A stretch of DNA of 42,347 nucleotides from CAWBCI01 sp963787195 (GCA_963787195.1 CAWBCI010000088.1:1-42347), one strand, 5' to 3'; positions 25,774 to 35,048 are shown, counted from the stretch's first letter. Translations and numbers: made by a program. The notes: a model not told the origin generated them from the sequence alone.

Positions 25774-26262
25774 TTAGGCTGGACTTGAAAGTCTTTTGAG
25801 AAAAACCACTTTATGATCATCAGGAGCGTAAAAATCAGGTAGTTCTGCAATTTTTTCACAATTGATTTTCAGGTAAAACTGCCGGGTGGATTCATATAAA
25901 GGCCTGGAAGAAGTTTCAATCCATAAATTTTCCCCTCCCCGGGAAGCCACATCATCTTCTATCAAATTCATCATTATTTTCCCTAAACCCATATTCATAG
26001 AAGCCTTGTGTACAGCTATCCAATACAAATCAAAGCTGCTAAGGGTACAGGGGGTTTTACCATAACATGCAAAGGCAATGGTTTTGCCTTCGTTTTCAGC
26101 AATCAGGAAATTATAGCCGCTTTCTTCTTCACCCTTATTGAAATTGAGTTCAGCTAATTCGAGGGCGATATCCGTTTCAAAATCATAAAAATAACCCGAC
26201 GATTCCAATATCTCCCGGATGGCAGGAATATCATCTTCTTTCAATATCTTTCTGAAATTCAT
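25774..26262 (-). CDS. GNAT-family N-acetyltransferase, last gene of the lysine-aminomutase operon
   Basis: 162 residues. The acetyl-CoA-binding motif A is present as VHKASMNMGLGKIMMNLIEDD (N-M-G-L-G-K at about residues 90-95), after the strand FDLYWIAV. The C-terminal STRQFYLKINCEKIAELPDFYAPDD matches the last GNAT strands. It follows the ATP-grasp gene by six bases and closes a four-gene unit begun by kamA. In the known N-epsilon-acetyl-beta-lysine osmolyte pathway an aminomutase works with an acetyltransferase (AblB), but AblB is larger. So an acetylation step on a beta-lysine-containing product is inferred, not shown. Confidence 0.82.
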   Translation of the reverse strand: MNFRKILKEDDIPAIREILESSGYFYDFETDIALELAELNFNKGEEESGYNFLIAENEGKTIAFACYGKTPCTLSSFDLYWIAVHKASMNMGLGKIMMNLIEDDVASRGGENLWIETSSRPLYESTRQFYLKINCEKIAELPDFYAPDDHKVVFLKRLSSPA

Positions 26263-26268
26263 AAAATA

Positions 26269-27238
26269 TCAGTTCAAATCGTTCAAAATCCTTTCAATCA
26301 TATATTCCATCGTATAACCCATTTTCAGGACTGCTGCGACAAAGCCACTGTCGGGGGAAATACATGGATTGCCGTTCACTTCCAAAACATAAACATTTTC
26401 TTCATTATCCACCCTGAAATCTACCCTTGCATAGCCCTTCAGATTAAAAACTTCCCAGACATTTTTACATGCGTCCTGAAGTTTTTGCTCCAGCTCCGAA
26501 CCTGCTTTAACAGTTCCGAATTCCCGGTAAGTGTTTTTATATTCCCCGCTTTCTTCATCCCATTTAGCCTTATAACCAAGAATACGATATTTATCCTGGA
26601 AGAAGTCAGTATAGATCATCTCCGCTACCGGAAGTATTTCAAAACCCTTCTTTCCCGGCCAGCATGCTCACGTTGAACTCCCTTCCGTCGATAAACTCCT
26701 CTATAAAATAATGCGAGTCAGGAAGTTTGGAAATGATTTCCATTTTCTGCGGATCATCAGGTCTGAAAATATAAGCATCATCAATACCCACGGAACCTTC
26801 TTCCCATATTGGTTTGGCTATAAAAGTGTGGCTAAGGTTAAGCTTATTAATATCTTTCATACGGAAGAAATCCGCAGTCGGAATACCATTCAGACGCATC
26901 ATCTTTTTTGCCAGCATTTTATTGGTAGTCATGAAGAGTGCATCCAGGGGCACACCTGTATAGCGCTGTTTCATTGAATTCAAGAGGGCAGGGGCAAAGT
27001 AGATGAGTTCCCCTTTCCCGAAAGCGGCCTCTACAAGATTGAAAACGATATGAGGCTGTTCGGCAGCCAGGAGGGAAATATCAGTGAAGATATCATTTCC
27101 CACACTCATTGATTTTACTTCGTAATCCATTTTCAGGCAGGCTTCCTTCACAAGATCGCGTTGAATGAGAACATCCTTTTCATCAGGATTATCTTCATCA
27201 CTTACAAGGTTATGGAGGATGATGATCTTCTTTTTCAT
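26269..27238 (-). CDS. ATP-grasp ligase of D-Ala-D-Ala ligase type, copy A (frameshifted)
   Basis: Two adjoining frames form one protein of about 322 residues. The ATG at 27238 begins MKKKIIILHNLVSDED; the first frame runs to AGKEGF and stops at 26639; the second goes on EILPVAEMIYTDFFQDKYRI to 26269. One extra T in a run of four (plus-strand AAAA, 26641-26644) splits them. ATP-grasp features are present: THTFIAKPIWEEGSVGI, YFIEEFIDGREFNVSML, ARVDFRVDNEENVYVLEVNG and NPCISPDSGF, so Mg-ATP binding is kept. The family joins a carboxylate to an amine through an acyl phosphate. Being between a beta-lysine-forming enzyme and an acetyltransferase, it probably ligates an amino acid to beta-lysine or similar; the substrate is unproven. 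Confidence 0.8.
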
Positions 27239-27272
27239 CCTTTTTATATTAATTTTTTTGAATGAAGAATTA

Positions 27273-28254
27273 TTATTTGAATCCGAAATTCCTTTTGATG
27301 GCTGCATCGAGGATTAGTCCCATCAACTCGTGATAAGAGATCCCATTCAGTTTGCAGAGTATAGGCAGGTCGGAACTGAGCGGGTTGAGTCCTGCCAGTG
27401 GATTGACTTCGATGAAACTCACCCTCCCATGTTTATCCACGCGAAGGTCAACCCTTCCCCCGTCAAGACAGTTCAAAGCATTCCATGATTTCAGGGCCAC
27501 TTCTGTACATTCTTCCAGTAATGCCCCCTTTATAGCGTTGTAATCTACCAGGTCGAGATAATTTTCTTTATTGAAATAGGAATAGATCTCCTGTACATCT
27601 TTTTTAAATTCAACCTCCATGACCCCAAGCACACGGGCTTCATCTCCATTTCCCGCAATACCGGCTGTAAATTCCCTTCCCGGCAGGAACTCTTCCACCA
27701 GGACGGGCTGTTTGAACCTTTCCAGCAACGATTTGCATGCCAGTTCTAATTCTTCCTTATTCCGGATCAGGGAAGTCGCTTCTATTCCCTTGCCGGTCCC
27801 TTCCGATAAAGGTTTTGCAAAGAGAGGATATTCAAGTATTAACTTTTTCAATCTCCGATTCCTGATTAACGACGAAAAAATCAGGGGTGTTCACGCCTGC
27901 ATCCCTCACGATTCTTTTGGCGAAGGCCTTATTCAAAGAGATGCCCAGGGTCACCGGTCCGGAGAAAACGTAGGGAATGCGCCAGGAATCAAGCAGGGCA
28001 GGCACAAGGGATTCCCGCCCGTCACCATAAAGTCCTTCACAAATATTGAAAACCATGTCCCATCTTTCGCCTTTCATCAGGGATGCCATGAGGTGACGTA
28101 AATTTCCTATCCTGTGGGTTTCATGGCCCCAGTCCCGGATCGCGTTTTCTATGCCTTCTATGGTTGATTCCTTATCAAATTCGGCTGTCTCCTCCATGGA
28201 ATAGCCTTCAGCCAGGTAATCGGAGCGGAGATCGTATGTCAGACCGATCTTCAT
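27273..28254 (-). CDS. ATP-grasp ligase of D-Ala-D-Ala ligase type, copy B (frameshifted)
   Basis: Begins MKIGLTYDLRSDYLAEGYSM at 28254, overlapping the kamA stop by ATGA. The first frame ends after SEIEKVNT at 27832; a second frame resumes KLILEYPLFAKPLSEGTGKG to 27273. One extra A in a run of five (plus-strand TTTTT, 27844-27848) causes the break. The joined protein is about 326 residues. Signatures are FNICEGLYGDGRES, FAKPLSEGTGKGIE, VLVEEFLPGREFTAGI and DLRVDKHGRVSFIEVNPLAG. It is clearly paralogous to the downstream ATP-grasp gene but diverged, so the two probably act on different acceptors in one route. Whether the frameshift is real or a consensus error is not decidable here. Confidence 0.8.
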
Positions 28255-29504
28255 TCAGGATCGTAATATTCGAAGCGCTTGCCTTCGAAATTTTTGAGGA
28301 TCACATTATTTCCTTCCCGCCCTACGTAATATTCAGGTAGAAGAGGGATTTTGCCTCCTCCTCCTGGCGCATCTATCACGAAATGGGGAATGGCATATCC
28401 GCTTGTAAATCCTCTCAGTCCCTGTATAATTTCAAGGCCTTTGCTGACAGGCGTCCTGAAATGGGAGGATCCGGGAATAGGGTCGCACTGGTAAAGATAA
28501 TAAGGTTTCACCCTCATTTTAAGCAATTCGTGGACGAGTTTTTTCATCACCCCGACATTATCATTAATACCTTTCAAAAGCACGGTCTGGCTACCCATCA
28601 CAATACCTGCATCGGCTATCCTCTGGCAGGCCTCCTTAACTTCAGGGGTGATTTCATCCGGATGGGTGAAATGTATGCTCATGTATAGAGGAGGGTACTT
28701 TTTCAACATTTTCACCAGTTTATGGGTGATCCTCTGTGGTAAAACCGCCGGTACTTTGGTCCCTATTCTTACTATATCAACATGAGGGATATTTTTTAAG
28801 GAAGACAGGAGGAATTCAAGATGGGTATCCGGCAGGGTAAGCGGATCACCACCTGATATGATGACGTCCCGGACATTTGGATTATTCCGGATATAATCCA
28901 GGGATTTTTCCCATGCTTTGGTGCCGTAATGCTTTTTGTCTTTCAGCACCATGTGGGAACGGGTGCAATAGCGGCAATAGACAGAGCAAAAGCCGGTTGA
29001 CAAAAGTAATACCCTGTCAGGATAACGATGCACCAGGTTAGGTACCGGGCACATAGCTTCTTCGTGCAGAGGGTCGGATTCTTCGCCGGGCGACAGTTTC
29101 AGCTCAAGTGAGGAAGGTACCACTGATTTGCGCAGGACATTATCCTTCCCGCCATTGACCAGCAAACTGGCGTAATAGGGGGTGATTCGTAATGGTAATT
29201 TTTTTGATTTCAGGAGAAAATCGATATCATCAACTCCGGTCATATCAATCACCTCAGCCAGTTTCTTAAAACTTGTGTAGCTGTTCTGAACCTGCCAGCG
29301 CCAGCTGCTCCATTGCTGGACGGTGGCGCCCGGAAAATATTTTTCCTTGAAATCTAGAGTTTGCTGACTGATGGAATTGAAATCCGAAGGATGGATTTCT
29401 GTTTTACTGAAGGGCTGATCCGGATTGGTTTCGAAGATTGCCTCCTGGGAAGGTAACGGAACGCCGTCGTCGACTGCGTTTTCCTGATTTATCTTATTCT
29501 CCAT
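28251..29504 (-). CDS. kamA: Lysine 2,3-aminomutase (radical SAM, PLP)
   Basis: 417 residues. The radical SAM cluster motif is C173-SVY-C177-RY-C180, in FCSVYCRYCTRSHMVL. PLP is expected on K385 in DAPGGGGKIPL. Further conserved segments are ISGGDPLTLPD, IRIGTKVPAVLPQRIT, HFTHPDEITPEV and YYLYQCDPIPGSSHFRTP. The family moves the alpha-amino group of L-lysine to the beta carbon, giving beta-lysine; close relatives use glutamate, so the substrate is probable, not proven. The N-terminal 50 residues are longer than usual and acidic. It heads an operon with two ATP-grasp ligases and a GNAT acetyltransferase, overlapping the next gene by four bases. Oxygen-sensitive chemistry fits anaerobic or microaerobic life. 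Confidence 0.9.
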   Translation of the reverse strand: MENKINQENAVDDGVPLPSQEAIFETNPDQPFSKTEIHPSDFNSISQQTLDFKEKYFPGATVQQWSSWRWQVQNSYTSFKKLAEVIDMTGVDDIDFLLKSKKLPLRITPYYASLLVNGGKDNVLRKSVVPSSLELKLSPGEESDPLHEEAMCPVPNLVHRYPDRVLLLSTGFCSVYCRYCTRSHMVLKDKKHYGTKAWEKSLDYIRNNPNVRDVIISGGDPLTLPDTHLEFLLSSLKNIPHVDIVRIGTKVPAVLPQRITHKLVKMLKKYPPLYMSIHFTHPDEITPEVKEACQRIADAGIVMGSQTVLLKGINDNVGVMKKLVHELLKMRVKPYYLYQCDPIPGSSHFRTPVSKGLEIIQGLRGFTSGYAIPHFVIDAPGGGGKIPLLPEYYVGREGNNVILKNFEGKRFEYYDPE

Positions 29505-29767
29505 TTTAAAATTTATGAGAGAGATTTTGAATAGTAATTTTTTTTAAATTAATATAAAAGTAAGACTAAAATTTTGAATCGGATTTCGGGTTTAAAACCA
29601 TGGCAAAATTACTGGATTTTTGAATTCATTAATATCTAAAAATATTTTTATAAATATTTTTTTAACACATACAATATCAGATGAATAGAAGGTATAATAG
29701 AGTCTAAAATTAGTTTTGAACAATGAGCTGTCCCCATAGCTTCTCTTAAAAAAATATTTTAGTAAAA

Positions 29768-32641
29768 TTAATCGATCACCAGTTCCTGAAGATGATCCAC
29801 CTGACCGTTTATTACCAGGTAGAGAAAATAGGTTCCAGTGCTTAGCTCAGATGTGTCAATATCAAAGCTGTATGTGTCTTTTTCCCCTTTTAAAGTTGCA
29901 ATATCCCGCAGATATCTTCCATATCCATCAGAGAGAAGTATTCTGACATCTCCATATTTGAATAGCCGAAGTATCAATTTCTTATGATCCTTATTATACG
30001 GACTTAATTCGTTCGTCTCAATTTCCAGGCTGCCTTCACTCCGGGTCATTTTCATTTTATAAGAGGATATTTCCCAGGGAAAAAGAGGCATAAGTCCCAT
30101 AAAATCAGGGGGGGACCCCGAATCACAGGGGCCTATATAGGCAAGGAATTTATTTCCGGGATCCCCGTCGGCCCGGAAGCCTGGCTTCAGATCGATATTT
30201 TGGCCTGCCCTTAGGACAGCATAGGTACCTTCACCTCCGCTAAGTTTCGAATTCATATTGATTGAATCGGAGGCTGAGCCGAAGAAAGGACCTGACAGAT
30301 CAGATGTGATAGCATAAACCGGAGGGCAGGTATCCTTCAGGGAGCTTTTCCAGATCCCCCTTCCAAAAGTGGCTGCCAGAATCTGATCCGCGCTTTCATT
30401 AATTGCCAGGTCGGAAACAGGTACACTTGGAAGACCATTGTAAAAGGCTTCCCAATTTGATGCACCCATGGCTTTATAATAAACACCGATATCGGTACCC
30501 AAATAAACATTATTGGCCGCATCTATTTCTATGCTCCAGACAGGAATGTTTGGCAAATCGAAGCTTATATTGGACCAGCTTACGCCGGCATTATCAGAAT
30601 ACAATATCTTCAAGCCATCTGTGTATCCGCTGAAACAGGCATATACCTGGTCTGAATTCGTGGGTCTGACACCTATTTCGGAAATCCTTGGGAAAGTTGA
30701 GGGGAAGCCACTGTTAGCGGAAATACATTCCCAGTTAAGGCCGGCATCGGATGATACAAACATATCTCCGTTGATATCATAGAAGGTATGCCCGCCCGCC
30801 GCATAAATCCGGTTGGAATTACTGGGACAGGTTCGCAATGCCCAGGCTCCGTGTATACTCGTATCACCTAAAATAACTGCGGTATGGTTTATCGCGTTAT
30901 ATTTAAAAATGTTTGAATAGCTGTAATAAAGAATAACAGGATCACTGCTGTTCAATTCCAGATTTGGAAAAAACCCGGAATTAGCGATAAATGAAGGGGC
31001 GAAATTGGTGAAATCGGGAAAATGAAAGATATAGGAATTAATAGCTGCGTAGCCCCTGTTTGGGTTGGAATAAAAGATAACCATATCGGCACCGTCGCAA
31101 CAATAAATTTGTGAAAACTCCGAGGTATTTGTTGAACGGAATTTAACTCCGTTATCCTGACAACCGGCCAGAATCTCATTTGGATTACCATCATAATCAT
31201 CTAAATGATAAAACTGTGCCGTATTAATTCCGTTATACAGATCGGTCCAGCTGGCTCCGTCATTAGTGCTTTTGTGAAACCCCCCATCACCGGCAGCATA
31301 AAGATAATTGTTCAGGGGATTGTAAGCCACTGAATGTATATCCGGATGGATATAATTTCCATCAGTTTCCCTGTAATGAGTGCAATGATTGAAAAGTATT
31401 CCGCCATTTGTAGATTTATAGGTAATTATTCCTCCGGCAATGATGATCTGATCATTATTAGGTTTTACAGCTAATCCAATATCGTACATAGACTGGTCCC
31501 CAAATCCGTCTTCTTTTCCCAGAACATTAGGGCTTGTGCAAAGCCGGTTGAAGTTTATTCCGTTGTCGGTGGAGACAAAAAAACCGCAGAATGTATTTGA
31601 GCTTATTTTAGGGCCGGCAAGGAGATAAACTTTTTCCGGTGCAGCTGCTGTCACGGCAATTTCACACCTTCCACCGGTGCAGAGCGGGTAATTGAATATT
31701 GCATCCCCATTCCAGCTTTCACCTGTATCGCTTGAATAAAAGAAGCTACCTTCACCCGAAGCATATAATCGGGATGCATCTCCCGGTTTAAATTCTACAT
31801 CAAAGATCTTTCCCGGCAAAACCTGCTGCCAGCTTCCCCCCCCGTCGACAGTCCGGTATAAGCCGTCAGATGTTGCCGCGATAAGAATATTTGCATTCGT
31901 GGGATGCTGGATGAGATTGTAACCGGCATAATCATTTGAAGAAAGCTTTCCGCCCATCTGCCATGTAATACCGGCGTCATATGATACCATTACACCTACC
32001 GATAAACTATTATAACCGGCCTTCACAACCAGGTAAGTTTCGTTATAAGTATCCCCATCGCCTGTCAACACATATAGCTTATTGGGGTTCACATGATCAA
32101 CCACTATTCCTGAAATTCCCAGTGAAGGAATAAAATTGCTGAGGCATGTCCAGCTATTCCCTCCGTTTTCGGTTTTCCAAAGGCCACCCGATGGGGTTCC
32201 CACGTAAATAATATTACTGTTTGTAGGATGAAAAGCCATCCTGTCAACCCTTCCGTTACCCAGAATTTCAGCTCCCGGATTATTGAGACTTACTGAATTC
32301 GGACCCACAAACGTCCAGTTTGCATTTGCTGATCTGCCCGGGGCTTCCGGTTTTTTATCAGCGACTGCCTGCATAGTCCTCTCGTTAATATTCACAAATT
32401 TGCCTTCAGGACCAAGGTGCATGGATGCATACCAGGCCCATCGCGAAAAATGCTTTTCCATTTTCTCCTTTTCAAAGCTTTCAGGTTCAGTCTTAAAGAA
32501 ATCATTGTAAGCTGAGGTAATTTCTTTAAAGCTTACTTTGTCCTTCAACATCAACTGCAGCCTTTCTTTTTGGGCCTGAAGCCTGGTTGATATACATGGG
32601 AGCATTCCAAGCAAAAGAATTATTATAAACCTGTTTTTCAT
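29768..32641 (-). CDS. Secreted BNR/sortilin-type beta-propeller protein with T9SS sorting domain
   Basis: 957 residues. A signal peptide ends near RLQAQ (about residue 24). A helical linker follows (about 25-105) and then NWTFVGPNSVSL begins a long propeller with many VPS10/BNR units such as IIYVGTPSGGLWKTENGGNS, GLYRTVDGGGSWQQVLPG and GGFHKSTNDGASWTDLYNG. A short region (about 795-835, AVLRAGQNIDLKPGF) matches the 3-coathanger motif often found before T9SS signals. The final 80 residues, with ILLSDGYGR and LSTGTYFLYLVINGQ, form a type A sorting domain. No enzyme residues are obvious. It should be on the cell surface, perhaps binding glycans or proteins. It follows the tail-fibre-like gene by 27 bases. 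Confidence 0.85.
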   Translation of the reverse strand: MKNRFIIILLLGMLPCISTRLQAQKERLQLMLKDKVSFKEITSAYNDFFKTEPESFEKEKMEKHFSRWAWYASMHLGPEGKFVNINERTMQAVADKKPEAPGRSANANWTFVGPNSVSLNNPGAEILGNGRVDRMAFHPTNSNIIYVGTPSGGLWKTENGGNSWTCLSNFIPSLGISGIVVDHVNPNKLYVLTGDGDTYNETYLVVKAGYNSLSVGVMVSYDAGITWQMGGKLSSNDYAGYNLIQHPTNANILIAATSDGLYRTVDGGGSWQQVLPGKIFDVEFKPGDASRLYASGEGSFFYSSDTGESWNGDAIFNYPLCTGGRCEIAVTAAAPEKVYLLAGPKISSNTFCGFFVSTDNGINFNRLCTSPNVLGKEDGFGDQSMYDIGLAVKPNNDQIIIAGGIITYKSTNGGILFNHCTHYRETDGNYIHPDIHSVAYNPLNNYLYAAGDGGFHKSTNDGASWTDLYNGINTAQFYHLDDYDGNPNEILAGCQDNGVKFRSTNTSEFSQIYCCDGADMVIFYSNPNRGYAAINSYIFHFPDFTNFAPSFIANSGFFPNLELNSSDPVILYYSYSNIFKYNAINHTAVILGDTSIHGAWALRTCPSNSNRIYAAGGHTFYDINGDMFVSSDAGLNWECISANSGFPSTFPRISEIGVRPTNSDQVYACFSGYTDGLKILYSDNAGVSWSNISFDLPNIPVWSIEIDAANNVYLGTDIGVYYKAMGASNWEAFYNGLPSVPVSDLAINESADQILAATFGRGIWKSSLKDTCPPVYAITSDLSGPFFGSASDSINMNSKLSGGEGTYAVLRAGQNIDLKPGFRADGDPGNKFLAYIGPCDSGSPPDFMGLMPLFPWEISSYKMKMTRSEGSLEIETNELSPYNKDHKKLILRLFKYGDVRILLSDGYGRYLRDIATLKGEKDTYSFDIDTSELSTGTYFLYLVINGQVDHLQELVID

Positions 32642-32668
32642 AGCCGGGAAATATTCAGAAGATATTAA

Positions 32669-33601
32669 TTAAGGCTGAATTTTTGAAATCAGGCCACGTA
32701 ACTCTTTGATCTCATCCTGCTGCTGAAGGATATAAAGTGAAAGCTCTTCAATTTTTTCCATCATCAACCTTTGCATTTCCCCTACATCTATGCCCGAATC
32801 CTGCATTTCAGAAGCAGCAGGTATATTCGGAAGGTGGCCTTTAAATTCGATAAACTGCCTGAGTTCGTCCAGGGGCATCAGTTTGTAATTCCCGCTGAAA
32901 ACATAATCAGGCCAGTCGTTAAGCAAATTGACCCTTAGCTCGGTACAGATAACCTTCCCGCTGACCGACAGCTTGTATCCGGTGGCAAAAGTATTCCCGA
33001 TAGCTATATTTCCTGAACTGCGATCCACCAGCAATTGAGGTTCAGTAGGTAATCCGGCTGACAATCCACGGAGTTCCAGCCTGTCCCCTCCTCCGTTATA
33101 GCAGAAGTACATGCCTGAGCTAGCATTCCTGTCACCTGCAAAGACCAGTGTAGCACTGTCTCCCGGAATATCCGACATTGGGCTAATGTAAAGCTTGCTA
33201 TTATGTCGTAAGGGATCATGCACATGCAATTTACCCAGAGGATTTATAGTCCCGATAGTGACGTCTCTCAGGGTATCGTTGCCTATTAATATATTGGTGC
33301 CCTCTATTCCCCAGCTATTGTTTCCCATTCCTTCCACCCAGACCATTCCGTTGTGGAAACAAAAAAGTTCAAGATCTGTGTCATATACTATTAATCCTGC
33401 CGTAGCGATGGCGCCTAGTTCTATTCTCTGTGCACTACTCATTCTAGGGATGAGCAAACCTTTATTATTGGATTTTATCTCCAGCATTGCTGAAGCATGG
33501 GGAGGGCTTCCATCATCATTTATACTTACCTGGGCTCTAAGGAGAGGGCTGAATCCAAGGAAGGCGATGATTATGATTAATAATACAGTTTCTTTTTTCA
33601 T
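32669..33601 (-). CDS. Secreted tail-fibre-like protein with C-terminal coiled coil
   Basis: 310 residues. A signal peptide ends near LRAQ (about 24). The N-terminal half has SAMLEIKSNNKGLLIPRMSS and LGAIATAGLIVYDTD, the pattern seen in Bacteroidota tail-fibre-like and surface proteins. Next come short beta motifs such as LLVDRSSGNIAIGN. Near the end NYKLMPLDELRQFIEFKGHL, LPNIPAASEM and MQRLMMEKIEELSLYILQQQ form a helical region like that next to S74 intramolecular chaperones; the S74 catalytic residues themselves are not recognised. A trimeric surface fibre is likely. It leads the 29768 gene as a two-gene unit. Confidence 0.75.
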   Translation of the reverse strand: MKKETVLLIIIIAFLGFSPLLRAQVSINDDGSPPHASAMLEIKSNNKGLLIPRMSSAQRIELGAIATAGLIVYDTDLELFCFHNGMVWVEGMGNNSWGIEGTNILIGNDTLRDVTIGTINPLGKLHVHDPLRHNSKLYISPMSDIPGDSATLVFAGDRNASSGMYFCYNGGGDRLELRGLSAGLPTEPQLLVDRSSGNIAIGNTFATGYKLSVSGKVICTELRVNLLNDWPDYVFSGNYKLMPLDELRQFIEFKGHLPNIPAASEMQDSGIDVGEMQRLMMEKIEELSLYILQQQDEIKELRGLISKIQP

Positions 33602-33934
33602 GATTTTGGGTGCAAGTTTATTAACTGTAGTCTTTGCTACACTTTATTCACTATGATTTTGGGTCAATTGTAATCTAATTATTTGGAGTAAATTCCAAAT
33701 ACAGGAGCTTGCTAATAAGTAAAGGAAGTGTTCGTCAGAAAAGGCTGTTCAATCATCGCCTGTTAAGGCGACAAAGATACGTAATTATTTGGAAAATAGC
33801 AAATTCTGTCCGTATATTAATAAATAAAGAAACCCTGCTGAAAAGGATATTGCAAACATCAGGAAGGGAATATGAGTTATATTTTCTAACTGATTCGCCA
33901 GGAATGAATGCTTTCTGTTTAAATTTGCAGTCAC
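33602..33934. other. Intergenic stretch with two divergent promoters
   Basis: No gene is seen. A minus-strand TATCTTTG (33779-33772) would start a transcript near 33765, with a leader of about 160 bases before the ATG at 33601. A small hairpin, TCGCC-TGTTAA-GGCGA (33756-33771), sits at that start. A plus-strand TAAATTTG (33920-33927) lies eight bases before the extra tRNA fragment. A plus-strand open frame through 33709-34044 crosses the tRNA fragment and is not credible. Confidence 0.6.
33920..33927 (+). promoter_or_regulatory. -7 element driving tRNA-Ala(CGC), upstream of the duplicated 5' end
   Basis: TAAATTTG matches TAnnTTTG. The start would be at about 33934, right at the first G of the tRNA fragment. 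As at 3152, the promoter lies before the fragment and its hairpins, and not directly before the complete tRNA. Confidence 0.6.
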
Positions 33935-33954
33935 GGGGTATTAGCTCAGTTGGT
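33935..33954 (+). repeat. Extra copy of the tRNA-Ala 5' end (19-20 nt)
   Basis: GGGGTATTAGCTCAGTTGG equals the start of tRNA-Ala(CGC) at 34075, followed by TCCCGA. The break is again in the D loop. It parallels the 16-nt fragment at 3179. Confidence 0.9.
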
Positions 33955-34040
33955 CCCGATTTTTCCAAAACCTTTGGTTTTGTTGAAAAATCGAGGATCC
34001 ACGAAGGTCTAAGAAATCGAAGATTTCAAGACCTTCGGGA
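33955..34040 (+). repeat. Two-hairpin element between the tRNA fragment and tRNA-Ala(CGC)
   Basis: Hairpin 1 pairs CGATTTTTC (33957-33965) with GAAAAATCG (33985-33993), with inner AAAACC/GGTTTT. The linker CGAGGATCC spans 33992-34000. Hairpin 2 (34002-34037) pairs CGAAGGTCT with AGACCTTCG, with inner GAAATC/GATTTC. Opening CCCGA and closing TCGGGA are complementary. The linker equals that at 3231-3239, while the stems differ in sequence but not in form. Confidence 0.8.
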
Positions 34041-34074
34041 CTAGAGAGATAGTCTATAAAAAGTTCTTAAATAC

Positions 34075-34148
34075 GGGGTATTAGCTCAGTTGGCTAGAGC
34101 GCTACATTCGCATTGTAGAGGCCACCGGTTCGAATCCGGTATACTCCA
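34075..34148 (+). tRNA. tRNA-Ala (anticodon CGC)
   Basis: A complete 74-base cloverleaf. Acceptor GGGGTAT pairs with ATACTCC and has the G3:U70 alanine identity pair. The anticodon stem is CTACA/TGTAG and its loop TTCGCAT gives CGC, reading GCG. The T arm is ACCGG-TTCGAAT-CCGGT. CCA is not encoded. It is followed by a T-rich run, then the convergent GNAT gene. Confidence 0.97.
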
Positions 34149-34169
34149 CTTTTTTCTAGAATAAGTCAT

Positions 34170-35048
34170 TCAAATCTCCCTCCTCATTTCCCATTGCTTC
34201 CCTTTAAGTTTGAATCCTGCATTTTCCAGGAAAATCCGCATACCTTCATCCTTATGGTCGGCATTGATGAGTTTCATGAAAGGTATTCTGCCCTGCAAAG
34301 CAAACTGCAATTCCTTCAGCATGGCCCTTGCTATGCCCTGTCTGCGGAATTTTTTCTTTACAACCAGGTTCATGAGCCAGTGAAGTGCTGGATAATAAAC
34401 TATTAAACCTGCAGGACCCTCTGGAATATATGCCAGCCACACCATCACCTCATCGGGTATTCTGAGTATTGAATCCAGGCTGTTTTCCCAGGAAGGCAAC
34501 CAGTCCATTTCATTTTTAAATTTACGGATCACTTGCCGGTCAGATTTCTCAATCCTGATTTCGGTTAGAGCATCCTTTTCCTGCCCAAATTCAAACTCCC
34601 ATTCATAATAATCAAAATCCCGGCTGATGTAAAAACCACTCTTCATGTAAGCATTAATGGCTGCTTCATTTTCCTGCAATACCTCCAGGACACATTGTTT
34701 AACGCCTTTTTTCTTTAAAAGCGGAAGGGCAAAATCAAACAATTTACCGGCAAGGCCTTGCCCCCGGTATTCTTTTCCCATCCCGGTGGCTATATCGAAT
34801 GATGACATTATTCCGTCAAACAAACCTATGCTGTTCATAGTATATCCAACCAGCTTTCCATTATCGAAAATGCCGGGTGATACTTCCCAGTCAACACCGT
34901 TCTTTATGGCCCTTTTGTAAAGATTTTCTTCAGTAAGATAACTCACATCCACCAGGTAGTCGGAAAAGGATAGCAGGAAAGCCTGGTGAAGTTCCCGGCT
35001 GGATATGCCGCTGAGTGGTCTGATTTGTATATTTTCTCCTGAAGGCAT
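34170..35048 (-). CDS. Two-domain GNAT acetyltransferase
   Basis: 292 residues from ATG at 35048. The first GNAT domain (about 8-150) has FDIATGMGKEYRGQGLAGKL, with the R-G-Q-G-L-A acetyl-CoA loop, and VLEVLQENEAAINAYMKSGF. The second (about 160-292) has LMNLVVKKKFRRQGIARAML, with another R-R-Q-G-I-A loop, and a closing ENAGFKLKGKQWEM. Both look able to bind acetyl-CoA. The tandem form recalls families acting on small molecules or antibiotics, but the substrate is not known. It converges on tRNA-Ala(CGC), with 21 bases between. Confidence 0.8.
   Translation of the reverse strand: MPSGENIQIRPLSGISSRELHQAFLLSFSDYLVDVSYLTEENLYKRAIKNGVDWEVSPGIFDNGKLVGYTMNSIGLFDGIMSSFDIATGMGKEYRGQGLAGKLFDFALPLLKKKGVKQCVLEVLQENEAAINAYMKSGFYISRDFDYYEWEFEFGQEKDALTEIRIEKSDRQVIRKFKNEMDWLPSWENSLDSILRIPDEVMVWLAYIPEGPAGLIVYYPALHWLMNLVVKKKFRRQGIARAMLKELQFALQGRIPFMKLINADHKDEGMRIFLENAGFKLKGKQWEMRREI

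Noticed and set aside
33709..34044. Plus-strand open frame of 111 codons
   Set aside because: It crosses the promoter, the tRNA fragment and the hairpin element; no protein features.
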